DNA of 64,000 nt from Desulfuromonas acetoxidans DSM 684 (GCF_000167355.1 NZ_AAEW02000004.1:62001-126000), one strand, 5' to 3'. Positions 34,143 to 45,125 are shown, counted from the first letter of the stretch. Program-made: numbers and translations. The notes: generated by a model not told the origin, from the sequence alone.

Positions 34143-35954
34143 TTATCCGCGGCGCTTGAGTTCGCGGTTGATCCGAGTCAGTTCCTGCAGACAGGCTGTC
34201 TGTTTTTCCGAGTCTCCATGTTGCTCGGCGGCACGCATCTGCGTATGCAGCTCTGCCCTGCGTTGTTTTAGCTGACTACGGACAACTGCCTGACGACAAT
34301 CGCCGAAGATTTTTTCAATATCGTCACTGACAAGTTCTTGCTCGCGCACCAGAAGCTGCGTCAGCAGATCCTGTGCACGGGGATCCTCGCACTGGTCGAG
34401 CATCCATTCTCCGGGTTCACGCTGCTCCGCATGGGCCCGTTGTATCTGTTGTGCCACCTTCTGACAGACGGCATTGTCAAACAATGCGTCAATGCCCTGT
34501 TCTTCAACTGTACCGCTGACGCCGCCATCGGCAAGCATTAGAGTGAGTAACCACTTCTGCGCCTTAAAGTCACCCTGGATCTCCTCAGGCTCGACCGGGC
34601 GCGGAGCCACAGCCGGACGCGGCGCTGGCTGTGGGCGTGGCGCGGGTGGTTGATCCTCAACTTGGGTCCGCTCCAATTGCCGTTGCAGCAGCTCAACTGT
34701 CACACCACTGCGCTGGGCCAATTGGCCGAGATGCAGGTTACGCTGGATGTCATCCGGTACCCGCTGCATCATCTGCAGCACCGTATCAATGGCGCGCGCC
34801 TGCGCCTCAGCACGATCACCGGCCTGTTCCAGAGTCACCTCCATATGAACCTCTATGGCCGAGCGTGCCTCATTCAAACGTTGCAAAAAGGCTTCAGCTC
34901 CTTCGCGGCGCACACAGGAATCAGGATCATCCCCGGCCGGCAGACTCAGGGTCATCACTTCGAGCCCCTGTTGCAGCAAACTCGGCATGGCCCGGAAACA
35001 CGCTTTTTGTCCGGCGGCGTCTTCATCAAACAACAGAACGACCCGCTCAACATACCGTTTGAGGATCTTGGCGTGGTCATCGGTCAACGCGGTGCCACAG
35101 GTCGCCACCACATGCTCAATGCCCGCCTGCACCAGCGCCAGGTGATCAAAATAACCTTCAACGACAATCACCGCCCGTTCACGGCGCATCGCCTGTTTCG
35201 CCTGATACAGACCGTAAAGCAGGCGGCTTTTATGATACAGCGCCGACTCAGGCGAGTTAATGTACTTCGGCAGGCTGTCGTCGAGTACCCGTCCGCCGAA
35301 GGCCACCACCTTGCCCGACAGATCTTCAATCGGAAACAGCAACCGCTGACGGAACATGTCAAAATCATTCCCGGTCTTGTCACTGCGCCGGATCAAGCCA
35401 AGTTGGCGTGCCTTATCGAGATCCGTGCCCTCAGACGTCAGGTGTTCGCACAACGCATCCCAACTGTCCGGCGAAAAGCCAAGGCGAAAGCGGCGCACCG
35501 CTTCGCTGTCAAAACCACGGCGACGGATATAACCTCGAGCCTGAGCACCACGCGGATCGGCAAGCAGGATATCGTGATAGAAGCGCGTCGCCTGCTCATA
35601 AACCTCGGCCAGCTCTTCACGCTCCAGACGCCGCCGGACCTCCTCAGGACTCGGCTCATCGTCGGGAATGACGACTCCAACCTGGTCAGCCAGCCGTTTC
35701 ACCGCCTGGGGAAACGCCAGCCCTTCCATACGCATCAGAAAGCTGAACACATTGCCGCCGACGCCGCAGCCGAAGCAGTGAAAAATCTGGCGACTGCTGT
35801 TGACGTTGAACGACGGTGTCTTCTCACTATGAAACGGACATAAACCGAGGTGGTTATCACCGGAATGTTTCAACTTCACGTAGCCGGAAACAACGTCGAC
35901 AATATCGACCCGTTCGCGCACCTGACTGATCAGATCTTCCGGTATCCGCGCCAT
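34143..35954 (-). CDS. dnaG: DNA primase DnaG
   Basis: The 603-residue product synthesises RNA primers at the replication fork. The CHC2 zinc-binding domain is at the N-terminus ([29 protein letters not shown]). The core has the TOPRIM fold ([41 protein letters not shown]). A proline-rich linker (about 425-450) leads to the C-terminal helicase-interaction region. The start ATG overlaps the mutS2 stop (TGATG), and rpoD follows after 50 nt, so the block is co-transcribed. Confidence 0.97.
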   Translation of the reverse strand: MARIPEDLISQVRERVDIVDVVSGYVKLKHSGDNHLGLCPFHSEKTPSFNVNSSRQIFHCFGCGVGGNVFSFLMRMEGLAFPQAVKRLADQVGVVIPDDEPSPEEVRRRLEREELAEVYEQATRFYHDILLADPRGAQARGYIRRRGFDSEAVRRFRLGFSPDSWDALCEHLTSEGTDLDKARQLGLIRRSDKTGNDFDMFRQRLLFPIEDLSGKVVAFGGRVLDDSLPKYINSPESALYHKSRLLYGLYQAKQAMRRERAVIVVEGYFDHLALVQAGIEHVVATCGTALTDDHAKILKRYVERVVLLFDEDAAGQKACFRAMPSLLQQGLEVMTLSLPAGDDPDSCVRREGAEAFLQRLNEARSAIEVHMEVTLEQAGDRAEAQARAIDTVLQMMQRVPDDIQRNLHLGQLAQRSGVTVELLQRQLERTQVEDQPPAPRPQPAPRPAVAPRPVEPEEIQGDFKAQKWLLTLMLADGGVSGTVEEQGIDALFDNAVCQKVAQQIQRAHAEQREPGEWMLDQCEDPRAQDLLTQLLVREQELVSDDIEKIFGDCRQAVVRSQLKQRRAELHTQMRAAEQHGDSEKQTACLQELTRINRELKRRG

Positions 35955-38320
35955 CAGTCCCCCAGCTCAATTTCAGTCACTGCCGTACCACCATGGGCAT
36001 TGTCCGCGGCATGAAACGACGTCACCGCCCGATGGTGCGCCAGCAGCTCCTGGATCGCCTGGCGCAACGCACCGGTTCCGCGACCGTGAACGACACTGAT
36101 GTCTTTCCAATTATTCAGCAGCGCATCATCGATCAGCCGCTCCACCTGAGGCAGCGCCTCTTCGACCCGGCAACCCACCACGTCGAGACGCGGATTGAAA
36201 CGGCTGCGGTCCACCTGACTTTTGGTGCCGCCCCGTTTCGTTTTTGCTTCGGCGAAGCGACGCGGGCTGAACGCCTCCAGTGCGCTCAGCGGTAGGCGCA
36301 TCACCTTGCCGTTAACATTCAACTCGACTTCATCGCCAGACAACCGTTCCACCCGAGCTTCTGCATTGAGGGCAACCACCCGCACCAGCTCCCCTTCACT
36401 AAGCTGATCAGGGGCATGACGCTGACGTTTCACCTCCACCGGCGTCGGCAACTCTTCACGACTCTCACGCACTTGGCGCATCAGCTCGGCCTGCTGGCGG
36501 CCATCGCCACCTTGCATGTCACGCGCCTGCTTGAGCAGCTTTTTCATCTTGCCCTGGGTCTCATTGACCAGCTGTTCGGCGCGGCGACGAGCCTTATCGA
36601 GCAGTTTTTCGCGTTGGGCTTCAAAATCCTTCAACAGCTTAAGACGCTTACGCTGCTCAGCAGCCGCCTCGTTGCGGAGCTCTTCTGCCTCACGCAGTTG
36701 TTGTTCCAGGCGGTTCTGCACCTGATTGAGCTGCTCGACCATGGCCAAGCCGTCACGTTCCTCGCTGCCAAGATACTGATTGGCCCGATCGAGCACCTTG
36801 GCCGGTATGCCCATGTTGCGGGCGATGGTGAACGCACTGCTCGCCCCCGGCACCCCGTAATGGAGGCGGTAGGTCGGTGCCAACGTCTCGGGATCAAACT
36901 CCACCGCCGCATTCTCCACCCGCGATTCCAGGTAGGCACAGCTTTTGATCATATTCAAGTGGGTGGTCACCACCGTGCGTGCGCCAATCGCGCGCAGACG
37001 ATCCATCACCGCCAGGGCCAGAGCACCGCCCTCGGCCGGATCGGTACCGGTCCCCGCTTCATCAAGCAGCACCAGAGAATCACCATCCACCTGTTCGAGA
37101 ATGCGTCTCATCCGCAGCAGGTGGCCGGAAAACGTCGACAGATTCTCTTCAATACTCTGTTCATCGCCGATATCGGCAAACACCCGGCTGAACAGATACA
37201 CCCTACTGTGCGGATGACACGGAATCGGCAACCCGGCCGACACCATCAGAAACAGCAGACCAACGGTCTTCAACGCCACGGTTTTACCGCCGGTGTTGGG
37301 ACCGCTGATGATCAAAGTATCGTGCTTTTTGCCCAGACGCAGATCAATGGCCACGGTTTTCTGCGCGCGCGGTCGTCCATCGCTGCCCAACAACAGCAGC
37401 GGATGACGCACTTCACGCAGTTCCAACTGGCGCTTGGTCGTCAACTGCGGCGCACAAGCCTTGGTCAATTCGGCAAACCGGGCCACAGCGCAGGTAAAAT
37501 CGAGTTGCGCCAGAATCTCCTGATTACGCCGCAACGGGCCGCGTGCCTCGCCGACCATGGCCGCCAGTTCAAGCAAAATCCGCTCAATCTCGCGCTGTTC
37601 TTCCCGACGCAGCGACTGCAACGTATTGTTGCGCTCCAGCACGGCCGCCGGTTCAATAAACAGTGTCTGGCCACTGGAAGATTCATCGTGGACAAACCCT
37701 TTAACCCGGCCACGGTAATCCGCCCGCACCGGCACCACGTAACGGCCGTTGCGGTCGGTAACAATCTGATCCTGAAACACGCCGTCATAATCACTGTTAC
37801 TGAGCATGGATTCCAAGACGGCACGAATCCGGCCACGCAATACCTTGATCTGGCTGCGCAGATCGGACAGCCGCCACGACGCTTCATCCAGCACATCACC
37901 GGCCGGGCCGATACTGGCCTTGATCTGCTCACGCAACTCGGCCAGCAGTTGCAGCTCACCAACATCGGCGGCAAGCAACGGCGCCATCGCCTCATTGCCG
38001 AAATAGCCACGACAGGCGCGGGCGGCATCAAGGCTTTCGGCCACCTCCAACAACGCCGCAGCCGACAGCCACACCCCTTCGGTCTTGGCCCGATCAAGCG
38101 TCTCATGCAGATCGTGGCTTCCGCCCAGCGGCGGAGTGCCTTTATCTTCACGCACGGCGCGAGCCTCTTCCACCCGCTGCAAAGAAGCATGTACGGCTTC
38201 GCGCTCCTGCAACGGACGCAGCGCCAGGGTTAACGCCTTACCGGGCACCGTGACGGTAAACAGACCCAGCAGCGAGACAACCTTGTTAAATTCGAGAACG
38301 TGCAGGGTTTCCTGTAGCAT
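35954..38320 (-). CDS. mutS2: Endonuclease MutS2
   Basis: The 788-residue product has the MutS core and ATPase domain: Walker A SGPNTGGKTVALKTVG near residue 340, then DIGDEQSIEENLSTFSGHL and LVLLDEAGTGTDPAEGGALA. A long charged coiled coil (about 510-620) follows. A C-terminal Smr nuclease domain (LDVVGCRVEEALPQVERLIDDAL, VVHGRGTGALRQAI) ends the protein. MutS2 suppresses homologous recombination and, in some bacteria, rescues collided ribosomes; it has no mismatch-recognition domain. The ribosome site is GAAGGTG. The antisense strand has long open frames that are composition artefacts. Confidence 0.95.
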   Translation of the reverse strand: MLQETLHVLEFNKVVSLLGLFTVTVPGKALTLALRPLQEREAVHASLQRVEEARAVREDKGTPPLGGSHDLHETLDRAKTEGVWLSAAALLEVAESLDAARACRGYFGNEAMAPLLAADVGELQLLAELREQIKASIGPAGDVLDEASWRLSDLRSQIKVLRGRIRAVLESMLSNSDYDGVFQDQIVTDRNGRYVVPVRADYRGRVKGFVHDESSSGQTLFIEPAAVLERNNTLQSLRREEQREIERILLELAAMVGEARGPLRRNQEILAQLDFTCAVARFAELTKACAPQLTTKRQLELREVRHPLLLLGSDGRPRAQKTVAIDLRLGKKHDTLIISGPNTGGKTVALKTVGLLFLMVSAGLPIPCHPHSRVYLFSRVFADIGDEQSIEENLSTFSGHLLRMRRILEQVDGDSLVLLDEAGTGTDPAEGGALALAVMDRLRAIGARTVVTTHLNMIKSCAYLESRVENAAVEFDPETLAPTYRLHYGVPGASSAFTIARNMGIPAKVLDRANQYLGSEERDGLAMVEQLNQVQNRLEQQLREAEELRNEAAAEQRKRLKLLKDFEAQREKLLDKARRRAEQLVNETQGKMKKLLKQARDMQGGDGRQQAELMRQVRESREELPTPVEVKRQRHAPDQLSEGELVRVVALNAEARVERLSGDEVELNVNGKVMRLPLSALEAFSPRRFAEAKTKRGGTKSQVDRSRFNPRLDVVGCRVEEALPQVERLIDDALLNNWKDISVVHGRGTGALRQAIQELLAHHRAVTSFHAADNAHGGTAVTEIELGD

Positions 38321-38371
38321 TCACCTTCACACGGTTAGGCACGCCGCCGTGGCAACGCACCGGAAAAACAG

Positions 38372-38863
38372 TCAGGAGACCTTATCGAGGTAGCGCACAC
38401 TCAGCTTGACCATCGACTCTCCCAATTCAACAAACGGCGGTCGCAATTGCGATTTTCTGAACTGCGGCTTCACTGCCGATGGCAAGTGCGCCAGTGACAG
38501 ACCGTAAAGCACCAGGGCCAGGACAAAGGTTCCCTGAAGCAGACTGAACAGTGCACCCAGGACCCGGTTGAACCCACCGAGAAACAGCAGACGGATAAAC
38601 CGTGACAACACGACACCGATCACTGTAAAGATAATCATTGTGGCGACAAATAAAAGGACCAGAGTGACAATCACACACAATTGCAACGGTAATTGACTCA
38701 TATCGGCCAGTTTGTGCGCCAGGGGCGTATAAAAATGGAATGCGATACCGGCCGCCACCACCAGGCCGATGAGTGAGCAGAGCTCTTTGATCAAGCCGCG
38801 CAAGGCACCTTTGATCACGAACAACGCCAGGATGATCAGGATGGCGATATCGAGTCCATTCAT
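38372..38863 (-). CDS. cvpA: CvpA family membrane protein
   Basis: The 163-residue product has four hydrophobic helices of the CvpA/colicin V production family: LDIAILIILALFVIKGALRGLIKELCSLIGLVVAAG, the RG-rich first-loop signature, then LCVIVTLVLLFVATMIIFTVIG and LGGFNRVLGALFSLLQGTFVLAL. CvpA homologues influence envelope integrity. The gene lies between yqeY and mutS2 in the same direction, 51 nt ahead of mutS2, as in related genomes. Confidence 0.85.
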   Translation of the reverse strand: MNGLDIAILIILALFVIKGALRGLIKELCSLIGLVVAAGIAFHFYTPLAHKLADMSQLPLQLCVIVTLVLLFVATMIIFTVIGVVLSRFIRLLFLGGFNRVLGALFSLLQGTFVLALVLYGLSLAHLPSAVKPQFRKSQLRPPFVELGESMVKLSVRYLDKVS

Positions 38864-38891
38864 GGTTAAAATCCCCTTTACTTTGCTGTAA

Positions 38892-39341
38892 TCAGCGGTT
38901 CATCAAACAGGCCTTGACCAGTTCACTGACCTGACGGCCATCAGCACGGCCCACGGTCTGGGCAGTCACCTTTTTCATCACCGCACCCATCTCCTTCATG
39001 GAGGTGGCACCCACTTCGGCGATGGTTGCTTCGACCAACTGCTTGAGCTCCTCTTCGGTCAACGCCTGCGGCAGAAACTCCTGCAGCACTTCAATCTCGC
39101 GCTCCTCTTTTTCCGCCAGATCAAGCCGCTCATTGTCACGGTAGATCTGTGCCGACTCACGACGCTGCTTGAGCAGGGTCGACATCACGGCAATAATGGC
39201 AGCGTCGTCCATCTCTTTGCGCTGATCGATCTCGGCATTTTTAATGGCGGTACGGATCAGACGGATCACGCCGAGGCGCTCGGTCTGCTTGGCCTTCATG
39301 GCCTCTTTCATCGCCTCGTTAAGGCGTTGTTGTAAATCCAT
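38892..39341 (-). CDS. yqeY: YqeY / GatB-related protein
   Basis: The 149-residue product starts at ATG 39341 behind CCAGGAG; the longer in-frame start at 39380 lacks support. It is a stand-alone YqeY-type protein similar to the C-terminal helical domain of GatB: LQQRLNEAMKEAMKAKQTERLGVIRLIRTAIKNAEID, then YRDNERLDLAEKEEREIEVLQEFLPQ and the tail GRADGRQVSELVKACL. It is thought to help tRNA-dependent amidation, but its exact role is not established. It heads the yqeY-cvpA-mutS2-dnaG-rpoD run. Confidence 0.9.
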   Translation of the reverse strand: MDLQQRLNEAMKEAMKAKQTERLGVIRLIRTAIKNAEIDQRKEMDDAAIIAVMSTLLKQRRESAQIYRDNERLDLAEKEEREIEVLQEFLPQALTEEELKQLVEATIAEVGATSMKEMGAVMKKVTAQTVGRADGRQVSELVKACLMNR

Positions 39342-39400
39342 GGTCAACTCCTGGAAATTATTTTTTATACAAAAAGCCATCCATTGCTTTTTGTAAGCAC

Positions 39401-39488
39401 GGTTTTGAAAATGTGATTTTCAAAACCTCACAAAATCGCCGAATTGTAAACAAATTCGACCATTTTGGTCGCCCATCCATGGGCTCCA
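39401..39488 (-). repeat. 88-nt structured repeat, copy 1 (hisIE-yqeY gap)
   Basis: It has the same length as copy 2 at 44323-44410. Four consecutive stems can be drawn: GGTTTTGAAAA/TTTTCAAAACC, GAATT/AATTC, CGACC/GGTCG, GCCC/GGGC. Loop and linker sequences such as CTCACAAAATC and GTAAACA are conserved, while stems vary in a paired way between copies. Confidence 0.7.
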
Positions 39489-39507
39489 CAGCCTTTAGGA
39501 AAAAGGC

Positions 39508-40200
39508 TTATTTGCTACGCGACTCTTTTTCCTCAATGCCTGACAAGCCAAAACGACGGCGCAGCTCGGCGTAAATACGCTCGGGCGGCAGATCGTAGTA
39601 ACCCAGCAGGATCAGGGTGTGGAAGAATAGGTCCGCGACTTCGTAGATCACTTCCTCGCGGTCGCCACCTTTACCGGCCACGGCCGTTTCAGTTGCTTCT
39701 TCACCAATTTTGCTGAGAATCTTGTCCAGCCCCTTGGTGAACAGCGAGTGGACGTAGGATTTTTCCGACGGATTACGACGGCGATCCTGGATGACATGGT
39801 AGACCGCATCGAGGATATCTTTCTCGCCATACACTTGTGCAGCGTTGACCTCGGGCTCACCGTCAATCACCAGTTTGCTGTCGTCCCAGACACTGTAGAA
39901 ACAGGAACGGCGGCCGGTATGACAGGCCGCGCCCACCTGCTCAACCTTGATCAGCACCGTATCGCCGTCGCAGTCGTAGCGAATTTCGCGCACCTTCTGC
40001 ACATGGCCGGAGGACTCGCCCTTCATCCACTGCTTGCCCCGTGACCGGCTATAATAGTGGACCTTGCCGGTGTTCAGGGTGTTTTCCACCGCTTCTTCGT
40101 TCATGTAAGCGAGCATCAGCACTTCGCCGCTGTCGACATCCTGGGTAATACACGGCACCAGGCCGTTATCATCAAATTTTAACTGCTCAACAAGACGCAT
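39508..40200 (-). CDS. hisIE: HisIE bifunctional phosphoribosyl-AMP cyclohydrolase / phosphoribosyl-ATP pyrophosphatase
   Basis: The 230-residue fusion performs histidine steps 2 and 3. The HisI half (1-115) has [70 protein letters not shown] with the zinc and magnesium ligands. The HisE half (about 125-230) has [41 protein letters not shown] and [14 protein letters not shown]. It is the last his gene, 16 nt after hisF. A structured repeat separates it from yqeY. Confidence 0.95.
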   Translation of the reverse strand: MRLVEQLKFDDNGLVPCITQDVDSGEVLMLAYMNEEAVENTLNTGKVHYYSRSRGKQWMKGESSGHVQKVREIRYDCDGDTVLIKVEQVGAACHTGRRSCFYSVWDDSKLVIDGEPEVNAAQVYGEKDILDAVYHVIQDRRRNPSEKSYVHSLFTKGLDKILSKIGEEATETAVAGKGGDREEVIYEVADLFFHTLILLGYYDLPPERIYAELRRRFGLSGIEEKESRSK

Positions 40201-40215
40201 GTTGTCTCCTGCTGT

Positions 40216-40983
40216 TCAGATCCGCACCGGGACCTGGTGTTGCTGTAAATACTCTTTGCACTCGGTAATGGTGTACTCGCGGAAGTGAAAAATGCTTGCG
40301 GCCAAAGCCGCACTGGCACCACCATCGGTCAGACCGTCTTTAATATGCTCCAGATTGCCGACACCGCCGGAGGCGATCACCGGGATGTGCACGGCATCAC
40401 TGACCGCACGGGTCAGAGCGATATCGTAGCCGTCCTTGGTGCCGTCGCAATCCATGGAGGTGAGCAGGATCTCGCCCGCACCCAACTCTTCCATCTTGAC
40501 CGCCCATTCAATGGCATCAATGCCGGTGGCATTGCGGCCGCCATGGGTGTAGACCTCCCAGCGTTGCGGATCGCTGTCGGGCACGCGCCGGGCGTCAATG
40601 GCCACGACGATACACTGGGTGCCGAAACGCTCGGCCGCCTCGCGAACAAATTCGGGACGGTGCACAGCGGCGGTATTGATACTCACTTTGTCCGCTCCGG
40701 CATTGAGCAGGTTGCGGATATCGGCAATCTCACGGATACCGCCACCAACGGTCAACGGCATGAACACCTGCTCAGCGGTACGCGCCACTACATCGAGAAT
40801 GATGTTGCGCTTGTCGCTGGACGCGGTGATATCGAGAAACGTCAGCTCATCGGCGCCCTGGGCGTCATACGCCATGGCCGCTTCCACCGGGTCACCGGCA
40901 TCAATCAAATCGACAAATTGCACCCCTTTGACCACCCGGCCGTCCTTGACATCGAGACAGGGAATAATGCGACGTGTCAGCAT
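40216..40983 (-). CDS. hisF: Imidazole glycerol phosphate synthase subunit HisF
   Basis: The 255-residue (beta/alpha)8 barrel is the cyclase half of IGP synthase, using ammonia from HisH. It begins [25 protein letters not shown], with the catalytic Asp in CLDVKDG. Phosphate-binding loops are seen at [14 protein letters not shown] and [12 protein letters not shown], and [20 protein letters not shown] holds the second catalytic Asp. Length is normal. It starts 4 nt after hisA. Confidence 0.96.
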   Translation of the reverse strand: MLTRRIIPCLDVKDGRVVKGVQFVDLIDAGDPVEAAMAYDAQGADELTFLDITASSDKRNIILDVVARTAEQVFMPLTVGGGIREIADIRNLLNAGADKVSINTAAVHRPEFVREAAERFGTQCIVVAIDARRVPDSDPQRWEVYTHGGRNATGIDAIEWAVKMEELGAGEILLTSMDCDGTKDGYDIALTRAVSDAVHIPVIASGGVGNLEHIKDGLTDGGASAALAASIFHFREYTITECKEYLQQHQVPVRI

Positions 40984-40987
40984 CGGC

Positions 40988-41719
40988 TTAACCCTTTCCT
41001 CGCGTCAGGGCCACGGCCTCACGCAGATCCAAGGCACCGCTGTAGATCGCCTTGCCGGTGATCACGCCGGCCAGCCCTTTGTCCTTGATGGTCAGCAGGT
41101 TTTCAATATCCTTGAGACTCGACACGCCACCGGAGGCGATCACCGGAATAGTGATGGCTTCGGCGAGATCGCCGGTCTCTTTGAGGTTGGGGCCCTGCAT
41201 CATGCCGTCGCGAGCGATATCGGTGTAGATGATCGCCTCAACACCGAAATCTTCCATCTCACGCGCCAGATCAATGGCTTTCTTCTCGGTCACATCGGCC
41301 CAGCCGCGTACGGCAACCAGCCCCTGCTTGGCGTCGATGCCGACGACAATCTGGCCGGGGAATGCCTTACAGGCTTCCTTGACAAACTGGGGATTCTCCT
41401 TGGCAATGGTGCCGAGAATCACCCGACTGACGCCGAGCTTGAGATAGCATTCGATGGTTTCCATATCGCGGATACCGCCGCCGAGTTCCGTCGGGATATC
41501 CAACGCTTTGACGATCGCCTCAATGGCATGGCGATTTTTCGGCTCGCCGGCAAACGCGCCGTCGAGGTCGACAATATGCAGCATCTCGCCGCCCTGATCT
41601 TGCCAGATGCGCGCCTGGGCACCGGGATCATCGGAATAAACGGTATCACGTTCCATCAGCCCCTGCTCCAGTCGAACGCAGGCGCCGTTTTTCAAATCAA
41701 TGGCCGGAATGACGATCAT
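40988..41719 (-). CDS. hisA: HisA ProFAR isomerase
   Basis: The 243-residue barrel is the paralogue of HisF and catalyses the Amadori rearrangement of step 4. It begins [20 protein letters not shown] (catalytic Asp in AIDLKNG). [47 protein letters not shown] and [11 protein letters not shown] are the expected motifs. The start directly abuts the hisH stop. Confidence 0.96.
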   Translation of the reverse strand: MIVIPAIDLKNGACVRLEQGLMERDTVYSDDPGAQARIWQDQGGEMLHIVDLDGAFAGEPKNRHAIEAIVKALDIPTELGGGIRDMETIECYLKLGVSRVILGTIAKENPQFVKEACKAFPGQIVVGIDAKQGLVAVRGWADVTEKKAIDLAREMEDFGVEAIIYTDIARDGMMQGPNLKETGDLAEAITIPVIASGGVSSLKDIENLLTIKDKGLAGVITGKAIYSGALDLREAVALTRGKG

Positions 41720-42337
41720 TTACAGTTCTCCAAAATTCTTCAGCATGGTCAAACCGACCTGCTGGCTTTTCTCCGGGTGAAACTGGGTAGCCATCACGTT
41801 GTCGCGACAGATGGCGCTGCAGAATTCGATGCCGTAGTCGGTGGTCGCGGCGACCACGGTGCTGTCCTCGGGCTGCACATAGTAGGAGTGGACAAAGTAA
41901 ACGAAACTGTCCTGCGCTACGCCCTTGAACAGCGGGATATCGCGGTGTTGAATGCGGTTCCAGCCCATGTGAGGCACCTTGAGGGTTTCCCCGTCAAGCT
42001 GCATATCTTCGGCAAAGCGGGTCACCTTACCGGGGAAGATCCCCAGCCCCTGATGACTGCCGAACTCCTCGCTTTCACCGAGCAACACTTGAAAACCGAG
42101 GCAGATGCCGAGAAACGGCCGCCCGGTGGCAATAAACTGGTGGATCGGTTCGATAAAACCGCCGTCGCGCAAATTGTCCATACAATCGCGGAACGCTCCA
42201 ACACCGGGTAACACCAGGCGTTCGGCTTTTTCCACCACACGCGGATCATCGGTCACCTGGGCGGTGTAACCTACTTTTTCAAAGCCTTTCTGCACGCTGC
42301 GCAGATTACCCATGCCGTAATCGATAATTGTAATCAT
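41720..42337 (-). CDS. hisH: Imidazole glycerol phosphate synthase glutaminase subunit HisH
   Basis: The 205-residue class I glutamine amidotransferase supplies ammonia to HisF. It begins [20 protein letters not shown] (ATG 42337; a longer frame runs into hisB and is rejected). The nucleophile is in [18 protein letters not shown], and the His/Glu pair is in [15 protein letters not shown]. The oxyanion region [13 protein letters not shown] is also present. It starts one base after the hisB stop. Confidence 0.96.
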   Translation of the reverse strand: MITIIDYGMGNLRSVQKGFEKVGYTAQVTDDPRVVEKAERLVLPGVGAFRDCMDNLRDGGFIEPIHQFIATGRPFLGICLGFQVLLGESEEFGSHQGLGIFPGKVTRFAEDMQLDGETLKVPHMGWNRIQHRDIPLFKGVAQDSFVYFVHSYYVQPEDSTVVAATTDYGIEFCSAICRDNVMATQFHPEKSQQVGLTMLKNFGEL

Positions 42338-42338
42338 G

Positions 42339-42929
42339 CTATTCCAATTTTCCTTTGGTCGACATGACGCCGCTGATACGCGGGTCGATCTGGGTCGCTT
42401 CATCAAGGGCGCGACCGAAGCCCTTAAAAATCGCTTCGATAATGTGGTGCAGATTGCTGCCGTACGCCAGGTTGATATGCAGGTTCACCCCAGCGTGGTT
42501 GCAAAACGCGACAAAAAACTCCTCCACCAGCTCGGTGTCAAACTGGCCGACCTTGGCCTTGGGCATATCGACGTTGAACACCAGATGCGGGCGGCCGGAA
42601 AAATCGAGAATCACCGAGGCCAGCGCCTCATGCATCGGCATGGTGAAACGGCCATAACGGCGGATGCCTTTTTTGTCGCCCAACGCCTGTTTGAACGCCT
42701 CGCCGAGGCAGATGCCCATATCTTCGACCGTGTGATGGTCGTCAATCTCAACATCGCCCTGCGCCTGAATGGTCAGGTCAAAGAATCCATGGCCTTTAAG
42801 CAAGATCAGCATGTGGTCGAGAAACGGCACCGAGGTGCTGATTTCGCCCTGGCCGCTGCCGTCCAAATCCAGTTTCAGGTCAATGGTGGTTTCAGCCGTG
42901 CGGCGTTCAATGCAAGCAGTTCGTGACAT
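42339..42929 (-). CDS. hisB: Imidazoleglycerol-phosphate dehydratase HisB
   Basis: The 196-residue monofunctional enzyme starts at ATG 42929 behind CAGGAG; the open frame extends further into hisD. Metal-binding histidine motifs are in [53 protein letters not shown] and [17 protein letters not shown]. It lacks the HisN-type phosphatase domain of enterobacterial HisB. Confidence 0.96.
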   Translation of the reverse strand: MSRTACIERRTAETTIDLKLDLDGSGQGEISTSVPFLDHMLILLKGHGFFDLTIQAQGDVEIDDHHTVEDMGICLGEAFKQALGDKKGIRRYGRFTMPMHEALASVILDFSGRPHLVFNVDMPKAKVGQFDTELVEEFFVAFCNHAGVNLHINLAYGSNLHHIIEAIFKGFGRALDEATQIDPRISGVMSTKGKLE

Positions 42930-42966
42930 AGACACTCCTGACAGCAAAAAGGTGGTGCAACAAAAA

Positions 42967-44265
42967 TTACGCGTCGTCATCCAGCCGGTGGCTGACCGAA
43001 CGGGCATGGGCGTCCAACCCCTCCAGTTGAGCAATCTGTACCGTCTGCGGTCCCAGCCGTTTCAATCCGGCCGGTGAGCAGCAGATCAGGCTCGACTTCT
43101 TGACGAAATCATCCAGCGATAACGGCGAAAAGAACCGCGCCGTGCCACCGGTGGGCAGGGTGTGGTTCGGACCGGCCAGATAATCGCCGAGCGCTTCCGG
43201 GGTATGGTGGCCCATGAAAATCGCTCCGGCATGACGCACCTTCGGCAGCAGGTCAAAGGGGTTATCGACAGCCAGTTCCAAGTGCTCAGTAGCAATGCGG
43301 TTGCAAAACTCCAGCACCTGATCGAGATCGTCGGCGACAATGATGGCACCGTACTCATCAATGGAAGAGCGGGCAATGGCATTACGCGGCAACAGGGCCA
43401 GCTGTTTTTCCACCTCGGCGGCAACCTCTTTGGCCATGGTGTCGCAGCTGGTGACCAGCACGGCGGACGCCAGCTCATCGTGCTCGGCCTGCGACAGCAG
43501 GTCAGCGGCAATGTGGCGGGCACAGCCGCTGCCGTCGTTAACCACCAGAATCTCGCTGGGACCGGCGATCATGTCAATATCGACCTGACCAAACACCATC
43601 TTCTTGGCCGTGGCCACGTAGATGTTGCCGGGTCCGGTAATTTTATCCACCCGCGGAATGGTCTCAGTGCCGTAGGCCAATGCGGCCACAGCCTGAGCGC
43701 CGCCAACGCGGAAAATACGATCCACTCCGGCAATATGCGCAGCAGCCAGTACATGGGGATTGGCCTCGCCATTGGGCATCGGCACCACCATGATCACTTC
43801 CGGCACACCGGCCACTTTGGCGGGGATGGCGTTCATCAGCACCGACGACGGATAAGCGGCCTTACCTCCGGGAACATAGATGCCGACCCGATCCAGCGGG
43901 CGGATCATCTGGCCGAGCAAAATATCGCTCTCGTCGGTGGACAGCCATGTTTCCTGCTTCTGCCGACGGTGATAAGCACTGATCCGTTCAGCCGCCAGTT
44001 TCAGGGCGGCAAGATCGTCCGCGCTGACCTTGGCGACGGCTTCCGCCATCTCGTCAGCACTGACTTCCATGCCCTGGGCTGTCAGATCAAGACGGTCAAA
44101 ACGCAGGGTATACTCCTGCAGCGCAGCGTCGCCGCGTTGCTGCACAGCGTCGATAATCGCCCGCACCGTGGTATCGATGTCGGCGGGAATCTCCTCGGCG
44201 CGATTTTCAATATGGGCGAAAGACTCAGCAAAATCCGGGTCGTCAAAACGGAGTAGCTTGATCAT
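42967..44265 (-). CDS. hisD: Histidinol dehydrogenase HisD
   Basis: The 432-residue zinc enzyme catalyses the last two oxidations to histidine. Signatures: [86 protein letters not shown], and [41 protein letters not shown] with catalytic Glu/His residues. AGGTGA precedes the ATG. The 166-nt gap from hisG holds the second structured repeat. Confidence 0.96.
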   Translation of the reverse strand: MIKLLRFDDPDFAESFAHIENRAEEIPADIDTTVRAIIDAVQQRGDAALQEYTLRFDRLDLTAQGMEVSADEMAEAVAKVSADDLAALKLAAERISAYHRRQKQETWLSTDESDILLGQMIRPLDRVGIYVPGGKAAYPSSVLMNAIPAKVAGVPEVIMVVPMPNGEANPHVLAAAHIAGVDRIFRVGGAQAVAALAYGTETIPRVDKITGPGNIYVATAKKMVFGQVDIDMIAGPSEILVVNDGSGCARHIAADLLSQAEHDELASAVLVTSCDTMAKEVAAEVEKQLALLPRNAIARSSIDEYGAIIVADDLDQVLEFCNRIATEHLELAVDNPFDLLPKVRHAGAIFMGHHTPEALGDYLAGPNHTLPTGGTARFFSPLSLDDFVKKSSLICCSPAGLKRLGPQTVQIAQLEGLDAHARSVSHRLDDDA

Positions 44266-44322
44266 GGGTCACCTTTTATTGAGGTTCTTGCTCAAAACCG
44301 TCCCTGGTTTTCTCGCAAACAC

Positions 44323-44410
44323 GCTTCTGAAAAAAATCATTTTCAGAAGCTCACAAAATCAACGAATTGTAAACAATTCGACTATTTCAGTCGCCCGTCC
44401 ATGGGCTCCA
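44323..44410 (-). repeat. 88-nt structured repeat, copy 2 (hisG-hisD gap)
   Basis: Stems: GCTTCTGAAAA/TTTTCAGAAGC, CGAATTGT/ACAATTCG, CGACT/AGTCG, GCCC/GGGC. Compared with copy 1 the third stem changes C-G to T-A, and the first changes at two pairs, each keeping pairing. This supports selection or shared descent as a folded nucleic acid. Confidence 0.7.
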
Positions 44411-44431
44411 CGAGTCTCTCTGTAAGAAGCT

Positions 44432-45094
44432 CTATTGAGAGATTTTTGGTGTATCGGCAATCACCTTTTCCAGACCATCAATGATCTGGCGAATCCGCTC
44501 GTGTTTGGTTTTCATGCTGGCACGATTGACAATCAATCGCGTCGTGACCTCGGCGATGGTTTCCACTTCCACCATGCCGTTGTCGCGCAGCGTCGCTCCG
44601 GTGGACACCAGGTCGACAATCCGCTCCGACAAACCGACCAGCGGCGCCAGCTCAATGGAGCCATAAAGTTTAATCAGTTCCACCTGAACACCCTTACTGG
44701 CAAAATAGCGCTCGGTAACCTTGGGATACTTGGTGGCAACACGGATGTTCGACCAACTGGCCGGATCGTCCTGCTCACTCAACGCCTTGGGTTCAGCCAC
44801 CACCAGGCGGCAATAGCCGAAATTCAGATCGAGCGGCTCGTAGAGATCCTTATCCTGCTCAAGCAGGGTATCCTTACCAACCACGCCGATATCGGCGCAG
44901 CCGTACTCGACATAGGTGGGCACGTCGGTAGCGCGAACCGCCATGAAACGCAGTTTATCCTCTTTATTTTCAAAAACCAGTTTGCGGTTTTTTTCTTTCA
45001 TTTCCGGGCAGGTGATGCCGATCTTGGCAAACAACTCCATGGAATCTTCCAAGATGCGCCCTTTGGGCAGGGCAAAGGTGATGTAATCACTCAT
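44432..45094 (-). CDS. hisG: ATP phosphoribosyltransferase HisG
   Basis: The 220-residue short-form HisG catalyses the first committed step of histidine synthesis. ITFALPKGRILEDSMELFAKIGI at the N-terminus, DVPTYVEYGCADIGVVGKDTL and IVDLVSTGATLRDNGMVEVETIAEVTTRLIVN (the PRPP-binding GATL region) are diagnostic. It lacks the C-terminal ACT-like regulatory domain of long HisG. Short forms normally need HisZ for activity, and hisZ is not in the window. It starts 31 nt after murA and opens the his series. Confidence 0.95.
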   Translation of the reverse strand: MSDYITFALPKGRILEDSMELFAKIGITCPEMKEKNRKLVFENKEDKLRFMAVRATDVPTYVEYGCADIGVVGKDTLLEQDKDLYEPLDLNFGYCRLVVAEPKALSEQDDPASWSNIRVATKYPKVTERYFASKGVQVELIKLYGSIELAPLVGLSERIVDLVSTGATLRDNGMVEVETIAEVTTRLIVNRASMKTKHERIRQIIDGLEKVIADTPKISQ

Positions 45095-45125
45095 AGTGTC
45101 CTCTTTCGTGGCTTGACGTTATCGG

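Noticed and set aside
36416-38233. 605-residue plus-strand open frame
   Set aside because: It is antisense to mutS2 with Q/H/R-rich composition typical of shadow frames in GC-rich genes.
44323-44410. Structured repeat in the his region considered as a histidine attenuator
   Set aside because: There is no leader peptide with a run of His codons, and the second copy lies after the last his gene, so classic attenuation is unlikely.
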